Assembly (NCBI GenBank): GCA_002390845.1 | Contig: DGQT01000105.1 | Span: forward strand, 1 to 64,000 | Direction: 5' to 3' | Length of the DNA: 64,000 nt | Source of the DNA: Chitinophagaceae bacterium UBA4407 | GTDB taxonomy: Bacteria; Bacteroidota; Bacteroidia; Chitinophagales; Chitinophagaceae | Shown: piece by piece, positions 7,345 through 16,215 of the stretch | How the letters are laid out: each line of letters begins with the position of its first letter | Position numbering within the stretch: position 1 is the first letter of the stretch | Made by a program: the position numbers and the translations under genes | Notes under the pieces: model-generated | The model's input: the letters and a program-made list of their open reading frames with translations, nothing else | Databases searched by the model: none | Told to the model about the DNA's origin: nothing

Positions 7345-9759
7345 ATGAATAACCTTTTGACAATTCTTTTTCTAAGTTGTGTATTTTTTTCCTGTACTGT
7401 TGTAAAAGATTACCCTGCGGGTAAACCCTTTGTTTACAACAACATAATAAATATTACCGGTAACTTAAATAAAGATGAGAAAAAAAGATTAACAAATGAT
7501 CTTGCTACCTATTGGGATGACAGTCTTTATGCAAGAAAAGTACAGCAGTTTGGGGTGCGTTACATTTTAAAAAAGCCTCCTGTTTTTGATACTGTAAATA
7601 TTAGCCGCACAAGGTTATACATGAGCGGCTACCTTAATTCCCAGGGATATTACGATATTCATTTCGCCAATATAGATTCCTGTTATTTACCTTTCGATAC
7701 AGTAGGCGACCAGATAAGAACTACCATTAAACTGGATATTGATCCGGGTAAAAACACAATCATCGATACTTTTTCATACAATTTAAAAAATCATTTTTTA
7801 GACAGTGTTTCAATGAAAAGCACTGTAAACAGCGTAATAAAGCCTGGTAAAACTCCATTTTCAAAGCAGGTAATTGCTACAGAATTAGACCGCCTGGTGG
7901 TTTTATACCGGCGGCTTGGGTACTTTTTATTAACCCGCGATAACCTTGTGGCAGAAGTAGATACAGCAGATGTTTCTCTTTTGCAAATTACCCTGGATCC
8001 TTTTGAGCAGGCTAAAAAAATATCGGATGCTGCTGAGAAAAGAAAACAAAACCCAACCTGTACCGTTGTTATTAAAAAAAGAGAGCCTGCAGATACTTTG
8101 CAAACAGGTGAAGACTCAGCACATTTTAAACCATATTATGTTGGAAATATTTATTATTACCCTGAAACTGCACGGTATGGCTTTTATGGTGATCCTGACA
8201 GTTTGATGAATAACACTGCTGGCTTTCTCAAATACAAACAGAATTTTTTTACAGTTTTCTACAAGAAAAACCTGTTTAAATTTCAGCCGTTGCGGGAACA
8301 TACCTATCAGCGGAAAGGCGGATTGTATAACGAAGATAATTTTTATAAAACCCTTAATAATTTTAGTCAGTCAGGCGCGTGGGAGCGGGTTGATTACCGA
8401 ACTGTAGTTCGTAACGACTCTGTTGATTTTCATTATTTTCTTACTCCGGCTACAAAGCAAACACTGAGTTTTAATCTTGAAACAAGCCGTAATACCGGGG
8501 ATTTTTTAAGTTCCGGGAACCTGATTGGTCTTGCCCTGAATACAACATATATCAATCGCAATGTTTGGCACAGGGCCATACAATCAGCTACTACTTTAAG
8601 TAATGGTGTTGAGTTCAGCTTTATCCAAAACAGTTCTTTGCTGCAGACAATACAAACTTCTATAAGTCATATTTATTCTTTTCCGCGTTTAATTATACCG
8701 AATGGGATAAAAAAAGCGCTTATAAAGCATCCCAATAAACTTGATGGCTTAAAAACTCAGCTTAGCCTTAGCGCCGGTTATTCAGAAAGAAAAGATTTTT
8801 TCAGGGTGCGGTCTTTTGTAGCCGGGTGGGGTTATGAATGGAGAAAGAAAACAGTAGTATGGCAATACAAACCACTGAATGTAGAATTATATTCTTTAGA
8901 CAAATTGCCCTTACTGGATGCTGCTATTTTGCAAAATCCTTTTTTAAAAACATCATTTAATACAGGATCAATAATTAGCCAGCAACTAAGTTTCAATAAA
9001 ACATATACCGGGAAACGGAATTATAAAAGCACCAATTTTATACGGGTAGCTTTTGAAGAATCGGGGGGGATTTTGGGGCGGATAGAAAGCCTGCAAAACG
9101 ATATTTACCAATATGTAAAGCTTGAAGCTGAATACAGGAAGCTAATCAATTATAGAAAATCTGCCATAGCATTCCGGGTATTTGGAGGTATAGGTTATAA
9201 TTATGGGAATTCACCGAAATTTGGCAATACCCTTCCTTTTTATAAACAGTTTGTAGGTGGTGGCCCTAACAGTATGCGTGCATGGGGGTTAAGGCTTATC
9301 GGGCTCGGTTCTTCTATTGCAAGTGATACATCATCAAGTTTTCGAGACAGGTATGGCGATGTGCAACTGGAAGCGAATGCCGAATATCGTTTTACAGTGG
9401 CTCAGTTCAGCAGCGTAAAAATAGGGGGGGCATTATTTACAGATATTGGCAATGTATGGAACCTGCATAACGATAAAGAGCAATCTGGCAGTAACTTTTC
9501 TTTTAACCGCTTAGGAAAAGACATTGCCGTTGGAATTGGTACTGGTATAAGATTCGATTTCAGCTATTTTCTTATCAGGGTAGATTTTGGTATTAAATTA
9601 AAAGACCCTGCAAGAAGTGAAAACAATGGTTGGCTAAACCCTGCTGAATTTACCTGGAAAAATTATGAATACAGCATTAAAAGTCCAGTTACCGGCAGGT
9701 ATGAGCCGCTCACAAGGAATAATTATGCCATACAATTAGGCATTGGTCTTCCCTTCTGA
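7345..9759 (+). CDS. tamL: Translocation and assembly module lipoprotein TamL (BamA/TamA superfamily)
   Basis: This 804-residue protein is predicted to insert or assemble outer-membrane proteins together with TamB. I chose the ATG at 7345 because it gives a lipoprotein signal peptide with lipobox LSCVFFSC; upstream in-frame ATGs would bury it and overlap the divergent methyltransferase. POTRA-like modules fill roughly residues 30-350 and a 16-strand barrel domain the remainder, with GGGPNSMRAWG as the conserved loop 6 region and a C-terminal beta-signal ending in GLPF. A lipid anchor on a TamA-like protein is characteristic of Bacteroidota. The last 24 bases overlap truB, which is convergent. 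Confidence 0.88.
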   Translation: MNNLLTILFLSCVFFSCTVVKDYPAGKPFVYNNIINITGNLNKDEKKRLTNDLATYWDDSLYARKVQQFGVRYILKKPPVFDTVNISRTRLYMSGYLNSQGYYDIHFANIDSCYLPFDTVGDQIRTTIKLDIDPGKNTIIDTFSYNLKNHFLDSVSMKSTVNSVIKPGKTPFSKQVIATELDRLVVLYRRLGYFLLTRDNLVAEVDTADVSLLQITLDPFEQAKKISDAAEKRKQNPTCTVVIKKREPADTLQTGEDSAHFKPYYVGNIYYYPETARYGFYGDPDSLMNNTAGFLKYKQNFFTVFYKKNLFKFQPLREHTYQRKGGLYNEDNFYKTLNNFSQSGAWERVDYRTVVRNDSVDFHYFLTPATKQTLSFNLETSRNTGDFLSSGNLIGLALNTTYINRNVWHRAIQSATTLSNGVEFSFIQNSSLLQTIQTSISHIYSFPRLIIPNGIKKALIKHPNKLDGLKTQLSLSAGYSERKDFFRVRSFVAGWGYEWRKKTVVWQYKPLNVELYSLDKLPLLDAAILQNPFLKTSFNTGSIISQQLSFNKTYTGKRNYKSTNFIRVAFEESGGILGRIESLQNDIYQYVKLEAEYRKLINYRKSAIAFRVFGGIGYNYGNSPKFGNTLPFYKQFVGGGPNSMRAWGLRLIGLGSSIASDTSSSFRDRYGDVQLEANAEYRFTVAQFSSVKIGGALFTDIGNVWNLHNDKEQSGSNFSFNRLGKDIAVGIGTGIRFDFSYFLIRVDFGIKLKDPARSENNGWLNPAEFTWKNYEYSIKSPVTGRYEPLTRNNYAIQLGIGLPF

Positions 9760-10458
9760 TAATTTTAACTGTTGTACAAATGTTTCAAAATCCTGAGGAG
9801 ATACAGAATCTGCTAAATGAAAGTCCCCAATTCTGGTTCTGCATAAACTGCTTAAATAAGCACCTGTACCCAAAGCCGCACCAAAATCATAAGCAAGGCT
9901 GCGTATATAAGTTCCCGTTGAACATACAATCCTGAAGCTAATAACAGGCAATGCAATATTTGTTACTTCAAATTCATGTACAGTTACAGGCCTTGGCTCG
10001 GCCATTATTTCTTTACCTTGTCTTGCAAGTTCATAATAGCGTTTACCGTCTTTTTTAATAGCAGAAAATACAGGTGGTACCTGCAAAATATAACCAGTTA
10101 GTTTTTTTGAAACAGTTTCAATTTGTTCCGTTGTAATATGCCCGAAAGGTTTAAAATCTGTTGGGTCGCTTTCAAGATCGTAAGTGGGTGTAACTGCACC
10201 TAGCGTAAAACTGCCGGTGTATTCCTTTTCCATGCCCATATATTCGTTAATCTTTTTTGTGAATTTTCCGGTACAAATAATTAATAATCCTGTAGCCAGG
10301 GGGTCTAATGTACCTGCATGCCCAACCTTGAGTACCCCGGTAGTAACCCGAACTTTTTTTACTGCATCAAACGATGTCCAACGTAAAGGTTTATTAATCA
10401 ATAATACTTTTCCCTCTAAATAAGGCTGCAGTGCTGTATGTACTGGTTTTTGTTTCAT
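9736..10458 (-). CDS. truB: tRNA pseudouridine(55) synthase TruB
   Basis: A 240-residue pseudouridine synthase that converts U55 in the T-loop of tRNAs. The catalytic aspartate is Asp52 in GHAGTLDPLATGLL. Other family motifs are KPLRWTSFDAVKKVR near residue 23, the KRYYELARQGKE segment, and RCSTGTYIRSLAYDFG-type sequence (here IVCSTGTYIRSLAYDFG). It is slightly shorter than the E. coli enzyme, lacking most of the C-terminal PUA-like extension, as is usual in Bacteroidota. Its 3' end overlaps the tail of tamL by 24 bp on the opposite strand. Confidence 0.95.
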   Translation of the reverse strand: MKQKPVHTALQPYLEGKVLLINKPLRWTSFDAVKKVRVTTGVLKVGHAGTLDPLATGLLIICTGKFTKKINEYMGMEKEYTGSFTLGAVTPTYDLESDPTDFKPFGHITTEQIETVSKKLTGYILQVPPVFSAIKKDGKRYYELARQGKEIMAEPRPVTVHEFEVTNIALPVISFRIVCSTGTYIRSLAYDFGAALGTGAYLSSLCRTRIGDFHLADSVSPQDFETFVQQLKLSEGKTNA

Positions 10459-10555
10459 GATTGATATAACGTTGGCAAAGTTGCAGGAAATTTTATAGCG
10501 TGGGGATTATAAAAATAGAAGAAGGATATAGAATTGTTGGAAGTCAGCAAAAGTA

Positions 10556-10741
10556 TTTTATGGCATCGCTGGTTGTGTCACTCACTTGTACGTTCCGAAC
10601 GGCAATCAGCACTCCGCAGAAGGATCAACATTACAAGACATACCTTCGCTTTTATCTTCGCTTTGCTCAAGAAAACGATGGCAGCTGAATAGTGCGACGC
10701 AACTGAAGCTTCAAAAAAGAACCTAATGCCGGGTTCATAAA
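10556..10741. repeat. Dispersed palindromic element, A arm then B arm
   Basis: The left core GTTGTGTCACTCACTTGTAC (10572-10591) is preceded by TATGGCATCGCTG. The right core AGTGCGACGCAAC (10691-10703) is followed by TGAAGCTTC and the outer ATGCCGGGTTCATAAAAAG. It occupies most of the truB-tonB intergenic space. Confidence 0.8.
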
Positions 10742-10769
10742 AAGAATTTTAAGAAGGGCTTATCAAAGA

Positions 10770-10798
10770 AAAAGCTCCCGGAAATTACGGGAGCTTTT
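10770..10798 (-). terminator. Terminator of the exbB-exbD-exbD-tonB operon
   Basis: A perfect 11-bp stem AAAAGCTCCCG/CGGGAGCTTTT with a 7-nt loop, and a T-run on the minus strand. It sits 20 bp beyond the tonB stop codon. Confidence 0.88.
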
Positions 10799-10818
10799 AT
10801 GAATTTATGGTACTGTTA

Positions 10819-11649
10819 TTATCCTTCAGATACCTGGAAAGTAATACTTTGTTTTTGGCGGTAGATTACGTTTCTGCCGTTTTGAACTGCTGGTTTCCAG
10901 GCTGGACCTTTCTTAATTACACGAACAGCTTCCTCTGATGTACCGTAACCGGGATCGTTTAAAGCCTGTACTTCAGAAATGTTACCGTTCTTGTCAACCA
11001 GAAAAGAAACAACAACTGTATAATTGGCAGGAGGAGCACCATTATCAACCGGAATATTACTGTTCAGGTTTCTTTCAAGATATTTCTGCCATGCAGCAGC
11101 TCCACCCTCAAATTTAGCTTCTATCTGAACAGTCTTAAATTCCTTATCGTAATCTTCTTCCTGTGCTTTAGGAGCTTCAACTTGCCCGGTACTTTGTTCT
11201 ACCGGGGGGGCTACTACATCTGTTTTTTCACCTTCCTGATTTATTGTACCAATTTTAGTATCCTCCAGTTTCTCTTGTTCTGGTGGTTTGTCTTCTGGTT
11301 TTACCTCTTCATCTTTTACAATTTTTGGAGGCGTAAACTTTGTAATTTCCACTTTAGGCGGCTCCTGTTTTGGAGGAGGCGGTGGTGGTGGCTCAGGCTT
11401 TTTCTCTTCCTGTTTTACATCAGCCAGTGATACATCCTGTACAAGGATTTGTGTTTGCTTTGTTGGGCCAACAAATTTCGCAAGCACAGTACCCAGAAAT
11501 ACCAGGAGGCAAACTGACAATGTAGACACAACGGCGATAATCAGCCTTTTTTGATAAGTTTTACGGAGATCATAAGCCCCGTATTCCTTATTTCTACCCT
11601 CGAAGATCAGATCGAGGATATCAGCGCTTAAAATTTTATTTGTATCCAT
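10819..11649 (-). CDS. tonB: TonB-family energy transducer
   Basis: A 276-residue inner-membrane-anchored TonB protein that carries proton-motive energy from ExbB/ExbD to outer-membrane TonB-dependent transporters. It has a short cytoplasmic head with NKEYGAYDLRKTYQKR, one transmembrane helix at about residues 32-56, and a Pro/Lys/Glu-rich periplasmic spacer including EPPPPPPPKQEPPKVE (about 85-165). The C-terminal TonB domain has NYTVVVSFLVDKNGNISEVQ and the usual closing ITFQV. The NKEYGAYDLR head is typical of Bacteroidota TonBs. It is the last gene of a four-gene operon and is followed by a strong terminator. Confidence 0.93.
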   Translation of the reverse strand: MDTNKILSADILDLIFEGRNKEYGAYDLRKTYQKRLIIAVVSTLSVCLLVFLGTVLAKFVGPTKQTQILVQDVSLADVKQEEKKPEPPPPPPPKQEPPKVEITKFTPPKIVKDEEVKPEDKPPEQEKLEDTKIGTINQEGEKTDVVAPPVEQSTGQVEAPKAQEEDYDKEFKTVQIEAKFEGGAAAWQKYLERNLNSNIPVDNGAPPANYTVVVSFLVDKNGNISEVQALNDPGYGTSEEAVRVIKKGPAWKPAVQNGRNVIYRQKQSITFQVSEG

Positions 11650-11703
11650 TGTTCAGTAAAATTGATTTATCAAAATTCAAAATTCCGGTAGCACAATTGA
11701 TTG

Positions 11704-12249
11704 CTACTGTCCTGCACTTTGTTCAGTAATCTTTATCAACTGGTCTTCGTCCGGAGTAATATCAACAAGAGCATAACGCCCTATAACATTGATTGACATT
11801 TCGTCAAGAATATCAATTACATTTTTGTAAGTGCTCTCATCATTTGGTTTAATTACAACAACCATATCAGAAGTATCTGTGGTTTGCTTCTTATGAATGA
11901 TCACATCACGGATGTCTTTAAAATTCGTTGATTTGAAATTAGTACCAGACGCATCTGCCTGTAAAATCCCTTCATAATAAAACACATGATTGTCTTTGCC
12001 AAGAAGAATGGTAAGTGCCCCTGAGGCCTTAGCTTTGTTCTGTTCTTCGGGTTTGGCACTATCGTCAGGTAAAGCCAGTTTCATAGCTGTTGGCTGACTC
12101 ATTGTTGTGGTAAAGATAAAAAAGGTAATCAATAAAAATCCGAGGTCAACCATTGGGGTAAGGTCAACTCTGGTTGACATTTTTTTCCCTTTTTTGACGC
12201 CCGGGCCTTTTTTATGCCCGCCACCACCCGAGGTATCCATTTCTGCCAT
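11704..12249 (-). CDS. exbD: ExbD/TolR-family biopolymer transport protein (second copy)
   Basis: A 181-residue ExbD/TolR protein. Residues 1-30 are Gly/Lys-rich and cytoplasmic. The single transmembrane helix follows VDLTPMVDLGFLLITFFIF, where the Asp in PMVDLGFLL is the proton-conducting residue of the family. The rest is periplasmic. It sits 47 bp downstream of another exbD in the exbB-exbD-exbD-tonB operon. Two ExbD paralogues with one ExbB is a usual Bacteroidota arrangement, suggesting a heteromeric motor; that last point is inference. Confidence 0.92.
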   Translation of the reverse strand: MAEMDTSGGGGHKKGPGVKKGKKMSTRVDLTPMVDLGFLLITFFIFTTTMSQPTAMKLALPDDSAKPEEQNKAKASGALTILLGKDNHVFYYEGILQADASGTNFKSTNFKDIRDVIIHKKQTTDTSDMVVVIKPNDESTYKNVIDILDEMSINVIGRYALVDITPDEDQLIKITEQSAGQ

Positions 12250-12296
12250 GGTGCAAAAATTTAATTTTAGTTAATAATAAGATTCCAAATGAAATA

Positions 12297-12974
12297 CTAT
12301 TCTGTTTTCTTACCAGCATCAGCCGTTCCCTTTTTCCAAAGATCTGAACCCTGTGGCACGCTTTCGGGGTTTGTTACCATCTGGAATTTAAAAAATCCAT
12401 TTTTTCTAAAAGCAGTAAGCACATTTTTAAAGGTGGGGTACTTGGCAACATTATCACCTTTAAGTAACAAGTTGGGTTTTTGCCCTGCATAAACTGTTGC
12501 AACAGCACGCATCCAGTCTGTTAACTCATTATTGGATGTGTCTTTACATGGAATTCCAGGTAATGCCTCTCCTGTCATCTGTTCTGTTGGTATTCTTGCC
12601 TGTTGACCCAACTGTGAAAGTGCGACACCTATAAAAGGAGCTTTTACAAGCGCATTTATATCGGCATCAGAAAGACCAAGATTCTTCGAACTGTTAAGTG
12701 TAGAAATAATTTCCTTCTTATTTGCTTTATCAGCAGCGCCATCCCCGGTTGAAAGAAATACCTTACCGTCTTTATTCAGCGATAACATAATTACATCCTT
12801 CTCGGGGGCAATTTTTGAGGCCACAGAGTTTGGTGTATTAACCGGTACCGCTTCAGACGGCTTAAATTTCGTGGTAAGAATGAAAAATGACAGCAAAAGG
12901 AACGCCACATCGCACATAGCCGTCATATCAATGCTTGTACTTTTTCGTGCTATTTTCGGTCTGGCCATTATCAA
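12297..12974 (-). CDS. exbD: ExbD/TolR-family biopolymer transport protein (first copy)
   Basis: A 225-residue ExbD/TolR protein with an N-terminal basic segment. The transmembrane helix contains SIDMTAMCDVAFLLLSFFIL, with the conserved Asp after AMC. It is longer than its neighbour because of an insertion in the periplasmic domain (about residues 110-150) containing two cysteines. Start: ATG at 12974 or 12968; MARPKIARKST from 12968 looks the more natural N terminus. It lies 63 bp after exbB in the operon. Confidence 0.9.
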   Translation of the reverse strand: MIMARPKIARKSTSIDMTAMCDVAFLLLSFFILTTKFKPSEAVPVNTPNSVASKIAPEKDVIMLSLNKDGKVFLSTGDGAADKANKKEIISTLNSSKNLGLSDADINALVKAPFIGVALSQLGQQARIPTEQMTGEALPGIPCKDTSNNELTDWMRAVATVYAGQKPNLLLKGDNVAKYPTFKNVLTAFRKNGFFKFQMVTNPESVPQGSDLWKKGTADAGKKTE

Positions 12975-13037
12975 TATTTTTTATCTTCAGTTAATTAAGA
13001 TACAACTACAGTAATTTTCCATAAATAATTTTTGAAA

Positions 13038-13901
13038 TTATTTATAGTTGGCTGCAAAACTTTGCGTTAAAGTAAACCCTGATTCATCAATACCATAAGT
13101 AATTGAATCAATTTTAGTGGTAAACATGTTGTACATAATGATTGCAATGGCAGAAGTACCGATACCTAAAGCCGTATTATACAAAGCTTCAGAAATACCC
13201 TGAGATAGTTTTTGAGCAGCTTCGCCACCACCGCTATCGCCAAGTGCAGAGAATGATTTGATCATCCCAATTACTGTACCCAACAAACCCATAAGTGTTG
13301 CTACAGATGCAATTGTTGAAAGAAATACAAGGTTTTTCTCCAGCATTGGCAATTCCAAAGCGGTTGCTTCTTCCACTTCTTTTTGAATGTTTAATACCTT
13401 CTGTTCCGTTGAAAGTTCCGTGTTGGTTATCATTTCTTTGTACTTACGCAAACCTGCTTTCATAACATTTCCAACAGAACCTTTTTGTTTGTCGCATTCA
13501 GCCATTGCTTTATCAACATCTTTATTGGCAAGATGATACTGAACTTTACGAATGAACTCTGCAATGCTGCCACTACCAGTTGCCTTTGTTACGGTGAGCA
13601 ACCTTTCAATAACAAACGTAATTACTGTTAATAATGCTCCAATTAAAATAGGAACGATAATACCACCTTCGTACATACGGGGAAGATTTCCTTTAGGACC
13701 CTGATGATCGGGCCAGAAGCCGCCGGCAAGATCCGGTTTAGTAAAGTTACTATCTGCTCCAATTACAAAACGCCAGAGCACATAACCAAGTATAATACAG
13801 GTTAATGGCGCCAGCCACGAAATGGAGTTACTCTTCTTCACTGGTTGTACGGATGTTGTGCTTTTAATTGCTGCGGTTGCAGTTGGTTTTGTTTCAGCCA
13901 T
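13038..13901 (-). CDS. exbB: MotA/TolQ/ExbB proton-channel family protein
   Basis: A 287-residue ExbB-type inner-membrane protein that forms the proton channel energising TonB. There is an extended N terminus with a first hydrophobic segment near residues 28-47. The second transmembrane helix is at about 75-99 and the last two at about 190-265, containing the family signature LSTIASVATLMGLLGTVIGMI and LYNTALGIGTSAIAIIMYN. It heads the operon exbB-exbD-exbD-tonB. Nearly 640 bp of AT-rich non-coding DNA lies upstream, so its promoter is somewhere in that stretch. Confidence 0.93.
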   Translation of the reverse strand: MAETKPTATAAIKSTTSVQPVKKSNSISWLAPLTCIILGYVLWRFVIGADSNFTKPDLAGGFWPDHQGPKGNLPRMYEGGIIVPILIGALLTVITFVIERLLTVTKATGSGSIAEFIRKVQYHLANKDVDKAMAECDKQKGSVGNVMKAGLRKYKEMITNTELSTEQKVLNIQKEVEEATALELPMLEKNLVFLSTIASVATLMGLLGTVIGMIKSFSALGDSGGGEAAQKLSQGISEALYNTALGIGTSAIAIIMYNMFTTKIDSITYGIDESGFTLTQSFAANYK

Positions 13902-14486
13902 GACACAATTGATTTTTGGTTAAAAATTTAAGAATACAATTCTAATGAAATTTCATTTGAAATAGCAAGTTTATTTCAAATAATTTAATTGGGAACACAA
14001 TGTAAAATTTTTATTTCAAGCCGCCAACTTGTAAATATCAGATTTTACAAAAATTAATAAAGGAATAATTTATTCTTTATGAGTTCTTAAATGCTTCTTA
14101 TTTTCTCAACTTTTGATTTACACTTTGGCCTGATTAAAATATAAACTATTTTTTTTCAGGCATCTGAATATATATTCAGTTTTACTTGCGTCGCCCCCTT
14201 TGCTTTCAAATAATTATTCAGCAAAATATGTGTAAAACAAAAATTAAACTACACTCTCATAAGTTTGGATATTGCGAACACTTGTATCTAAGCTTGCGTT
14301 TTGCATTTCATTATTAGACAATTCTGTCTTCTCCAAAGGTTTTCTATGCCTTATGTCTGGTACAAGTGCTCAGTTAAAATATTTTTAGTTCTTTATATAG
14401 CATAAGCCCGGTTTTAGTTTCAAAATATACTTAAGTAAAGCATTTGTTTTTAAAGTAGTAAAGTGAAAAATGAATTTTCAGTAAAT
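13902..14486. other. Long AT-rich intergenic region upstream of exbB
   Basis: About 585 bp with no credible ORF. It should contain the exbB operon promoter on the minus strand, but I could not single out a convincing box pair. It also holds a degenerate arm of the dispersed repeat near 14150-14205 and a GGTACAAGTGCTCAG fragment near 14357 that resembles a decayed opposite arm. Confidence 0.5.
14150..14205. repeat. Degenerate arm of the dispersed palindromic element (type B)
   Basis: TTTTTTTTCAGGCATCTGAA is followed by TTTTACTTGCGTCGC at 14181-14195. The outer order matches better-preserved B arms, but the sequence decays after the core. Confidence 0.5.
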
Positions 14487-14523
14487 AAAAAATCCCGAAC
14501 ACTTTTCAGTATCCGGGATTTTT
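14487..14523 (-). terminator. Terminator of tRNA-Glu
   Basis: A perfect AAAAAATCCCG / CGGGATTTTT-type stem with a 16-nt loop. T-runs on both sides make it potentially bidirectional. It lies 18 bp past the 3' end of the tRNA on the minus strand. Confidence 0.85.
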
Positions 14524-14541
14524 AACTTTTACCTTTTCCTG

Positions 14542-14613
14542 TAGAGCGTACGGGAATCGAACCCGTGATTCCTCCGTGAAAGGGAGGTGTCTTAACCCCT
14601 TGACCAACGCTCC
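14542..14613 (-). tRNA. tRNA-Glu (anticodon TTC)
   Basis: Read on the minus strand, the gene begins GGAGCGTTGGTCAAGGGGTT. The anticodon arm is CCTCC-CTTTCAC-GGAGG, giving anticodon TTC (Glu). The T-arm is CACGGGTTCGATTCCCGTA-like with a canonical TTCGATT loop. The acceptor stem is complete, with a G-U first pair. The length is 72 nt without an encoded CCA. A consensus promoter lies upstream and a strong terminator downstream, so it is a single-gene transcript. Confidence 0.93.
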
Positions 14614-14665
14614 GGCTAAACACTACTCATTATTAGTATAATAAGCAGTTTTTTATTTGGGAGTG

Positions 14666-14696
14666 CAAAAATAGGCGCATGAGGCTAACTGCCAAA
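14666..14696 (-). promoter_or_regulatory. Bacteroidota-type promoter of tRNA-Glu
   Basis: On the minus strand TTTG (14696-14693), 19 nt, then TATTTTTG (14673-14666) match the Bacteroidota consensus TTTG/TAnnTTTG exactly. Transcription would start near 14659, about 45 nt before the tRNA. Confidence 0.75.
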
Positions 14697-14825
14697 ATTT
14701 TTTTAAATGCATGTAAATATGTACTGTATCATAGTTACTAAACCTGTTAACCGAAACATCTGCTGTTATTTGAGTTTAACTGTAAATATCTTTAATAAAT
14801 GTGCGCAATTGCTCAGTAAACTCAT

Positions 14826-14888
14826 GCAGTAGAAGAATGCGACGCAAGGAACGGTGATATATGTTCCTTCTGCCCGGCTCAAAAAAAT
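14826..14888. repeat. Right arm of dispersed palindromic element (type B)
   Basis: AGAATGCGACGCAAGGAACG is followed by the outer sequence CCTTCTGCCCGGCTCAAAAAAA (split here at 14864-14887). No left arm lies nearby except the degenerate one at 14150, on the far side of tRNA-Glu. Confidence 0.7.
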
Positions 14889-14992
14889 TGCTCAACTCGT
14901 AAGCATGCAGATAAGATAATGAAAATTTATCGCAAAAAATCACCTCAATCCCTGTAATTTCGCGGTGCTTTTTAAAACTTAAACAATAAAAT

Positions 14993-16003
14993 ATGAGCAC
15001 AGTAAAAGTTGCGATCAACGGTTTCGGGCGTATCGGCCGTTTGGTATATCGTCAAATCTACAACATGGAAGGTATTGATGTGGTTGCAATTAACGATTTA
15101 ACCAGTCCTAAAGTATTGGCACACCTTTTAAAATATGATAGCGCTCAAGGCCGTTTCGATGCCAATGTTACTGCTACCGAAGATTCAATTGTGGTAAACG
15201 GCGATACCGTTAAAATATATGCTCAGAAAGACCCTGCACAAATTCCATGGGGCGCACACGAAGTAGATGTTGTAATTGAAAGCACGGGTTTCTTTACTGA
15301 TAAAGCAAAAGCCGAAGCACATATTACCGCAGGCGCAAAACGCGTAGTAATTTCTGCACCTGCAACCGGCGATCTTAAAACAGTTGTATTCAACGTTAAC
15401 CACAATATTCTTGATGGCAGCGAAACCATTATCAGCTGCGCATCATGTACCACGAACTGTTTGGCTCCAATGGCTAAAGTACTTGATGATACTTACGGCA
15501 TTGTTACAGGTATTATGACTACCATTCACGCCTATACCAACGATCAGAATACATTAGATGCACCTCATGCAAAGGGTGACCTTCGCCGTGCAAGAGCTGC
15601 TGCGGCTAACATTGTTCCTAACTCAACAGGTGCTGCAAAAGCCATTGGTTTGGTTCTTCCAGAGTTGAAAGGGAAATTAGATGGCAGTGCTCAGCGTGTA
15701 CCGGTAATCACCGGCTCATTAACTGAGCTTACTTCTATACTGGCTAAAAAAGTAACCGTAGAAGAACTGAATGCAGCTATGAAAGCAGCAAGTAATGAAA
15801 GCTTTGGTTATACCGAAGATGAAATTGTAAGCAGCGATATAGTAGGTACCCATTTCGGTTCATTGTTCGATGCTACACAAACAAAAGTATTAACCGTTGG
15901 CGATACCCAGTTGGTTAAAACCGTAAGCTGGTACGATAATGAAATGAGCTATGTAAGCCAGCTCGTACGTACCGTTAAGTTTTTTGCAGGTTTAATTTCT
16001 TAG
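14993..16003 (+). CDS. gap: Glyceraldehyde-3-phosphate dehydrogenase, type I
   Basis: A 336-residue NAD-dependent GAPDH that oxidises glyceraldehyde 3-phosphate to 1,3-bisphosphoglycerate in glycolysis, and the reverse in gluconeogenesis. It has the Rossmann motif [13 protein letters not shown] at residues 8-20, and [10 protein letters not shown] with catalytic Cys152. The [11 protein letters not shown] and [20 protein letters not shown] segments are fully conserved, and [16 protein letters not shown] closes the protein. It is followed by pgk 212 bp downstream on the same strand, so two consecutive glycolytic steps are adjacent, but a terminator and a repeat arm lie between them. Confidence 0.97.
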   Translation: MSTVKVAINGFGRIGRLVYRQIYNMEGIDVVAINDLTSPKVLAHLLKYDSAQGRFDANVTATEDSIVVNGDTVKIYAQKDPAQIPWGAHEVDVVIESTGFFTDKAKAEAHITAGAKRVVISAPATGDLKTVVFNVNHNILDGSETIISCASCTTNCLAPMAKVLDDTYGIVTGIMTTIHAYTNDQNTLDAPHAKGDLRRARAAAANIVPNSTGAAKAIGLVLPELKGKLDGSAQRVPVITGSLTELTSILAKKVTVEELNAAMKAASNESFGYTEDEIVSSDIVGTHFGSLFDATQTKVLTVGDTQLVKTVSWYDNEMSYVSQLVRTVKFFAGLIS

Positions 16004-16011
16004 TTCATTTT

Positions 16012-16090
16012 TTTTGAACCGGGCAGAAGATATACTATTCAGCTTTTCTTGCGTCGCACTCTTGTACGTTCAGAATGTTACTGAGCTTGA
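16012..16090. repeat. Left arm of dispersed palindromic element (type B)
   Basis: It begins 8 bp after the gap stop codon with TTTTTTGAACCGGGCAGAAG. The core CTTGCGTCGCACTCTTGTAC is at 16048-16067, and the inner part continues GTTCAGAATGTTACTGAGC. No right arm follows before pgk. Confidence 0.8.
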
Positions 16091-16110
16091 GAGCGAAGTA
16101 TAAACATAAT

Positions 16111-16146
16111 AATAACCGCAGTGGAAACGCTGCGGTTATTTTGTTT
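16111..16146 (+). terminator. Terminator between gap and pgk
   Basis: A perfect 10-bp stem AATAACCGCA/TGCGGTTATT with a 10-nt loop and a T-rich tail TTGTTTT. It could end gap transcription or work in both directions. Confidence 0.75.
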
Positions 16147-16215
16147 TAGATTTGCTAATAAATAGAAATGTATTTTCAAGCTCAACCAATAATAAAATCA
16201 ATTTAAATAATTATT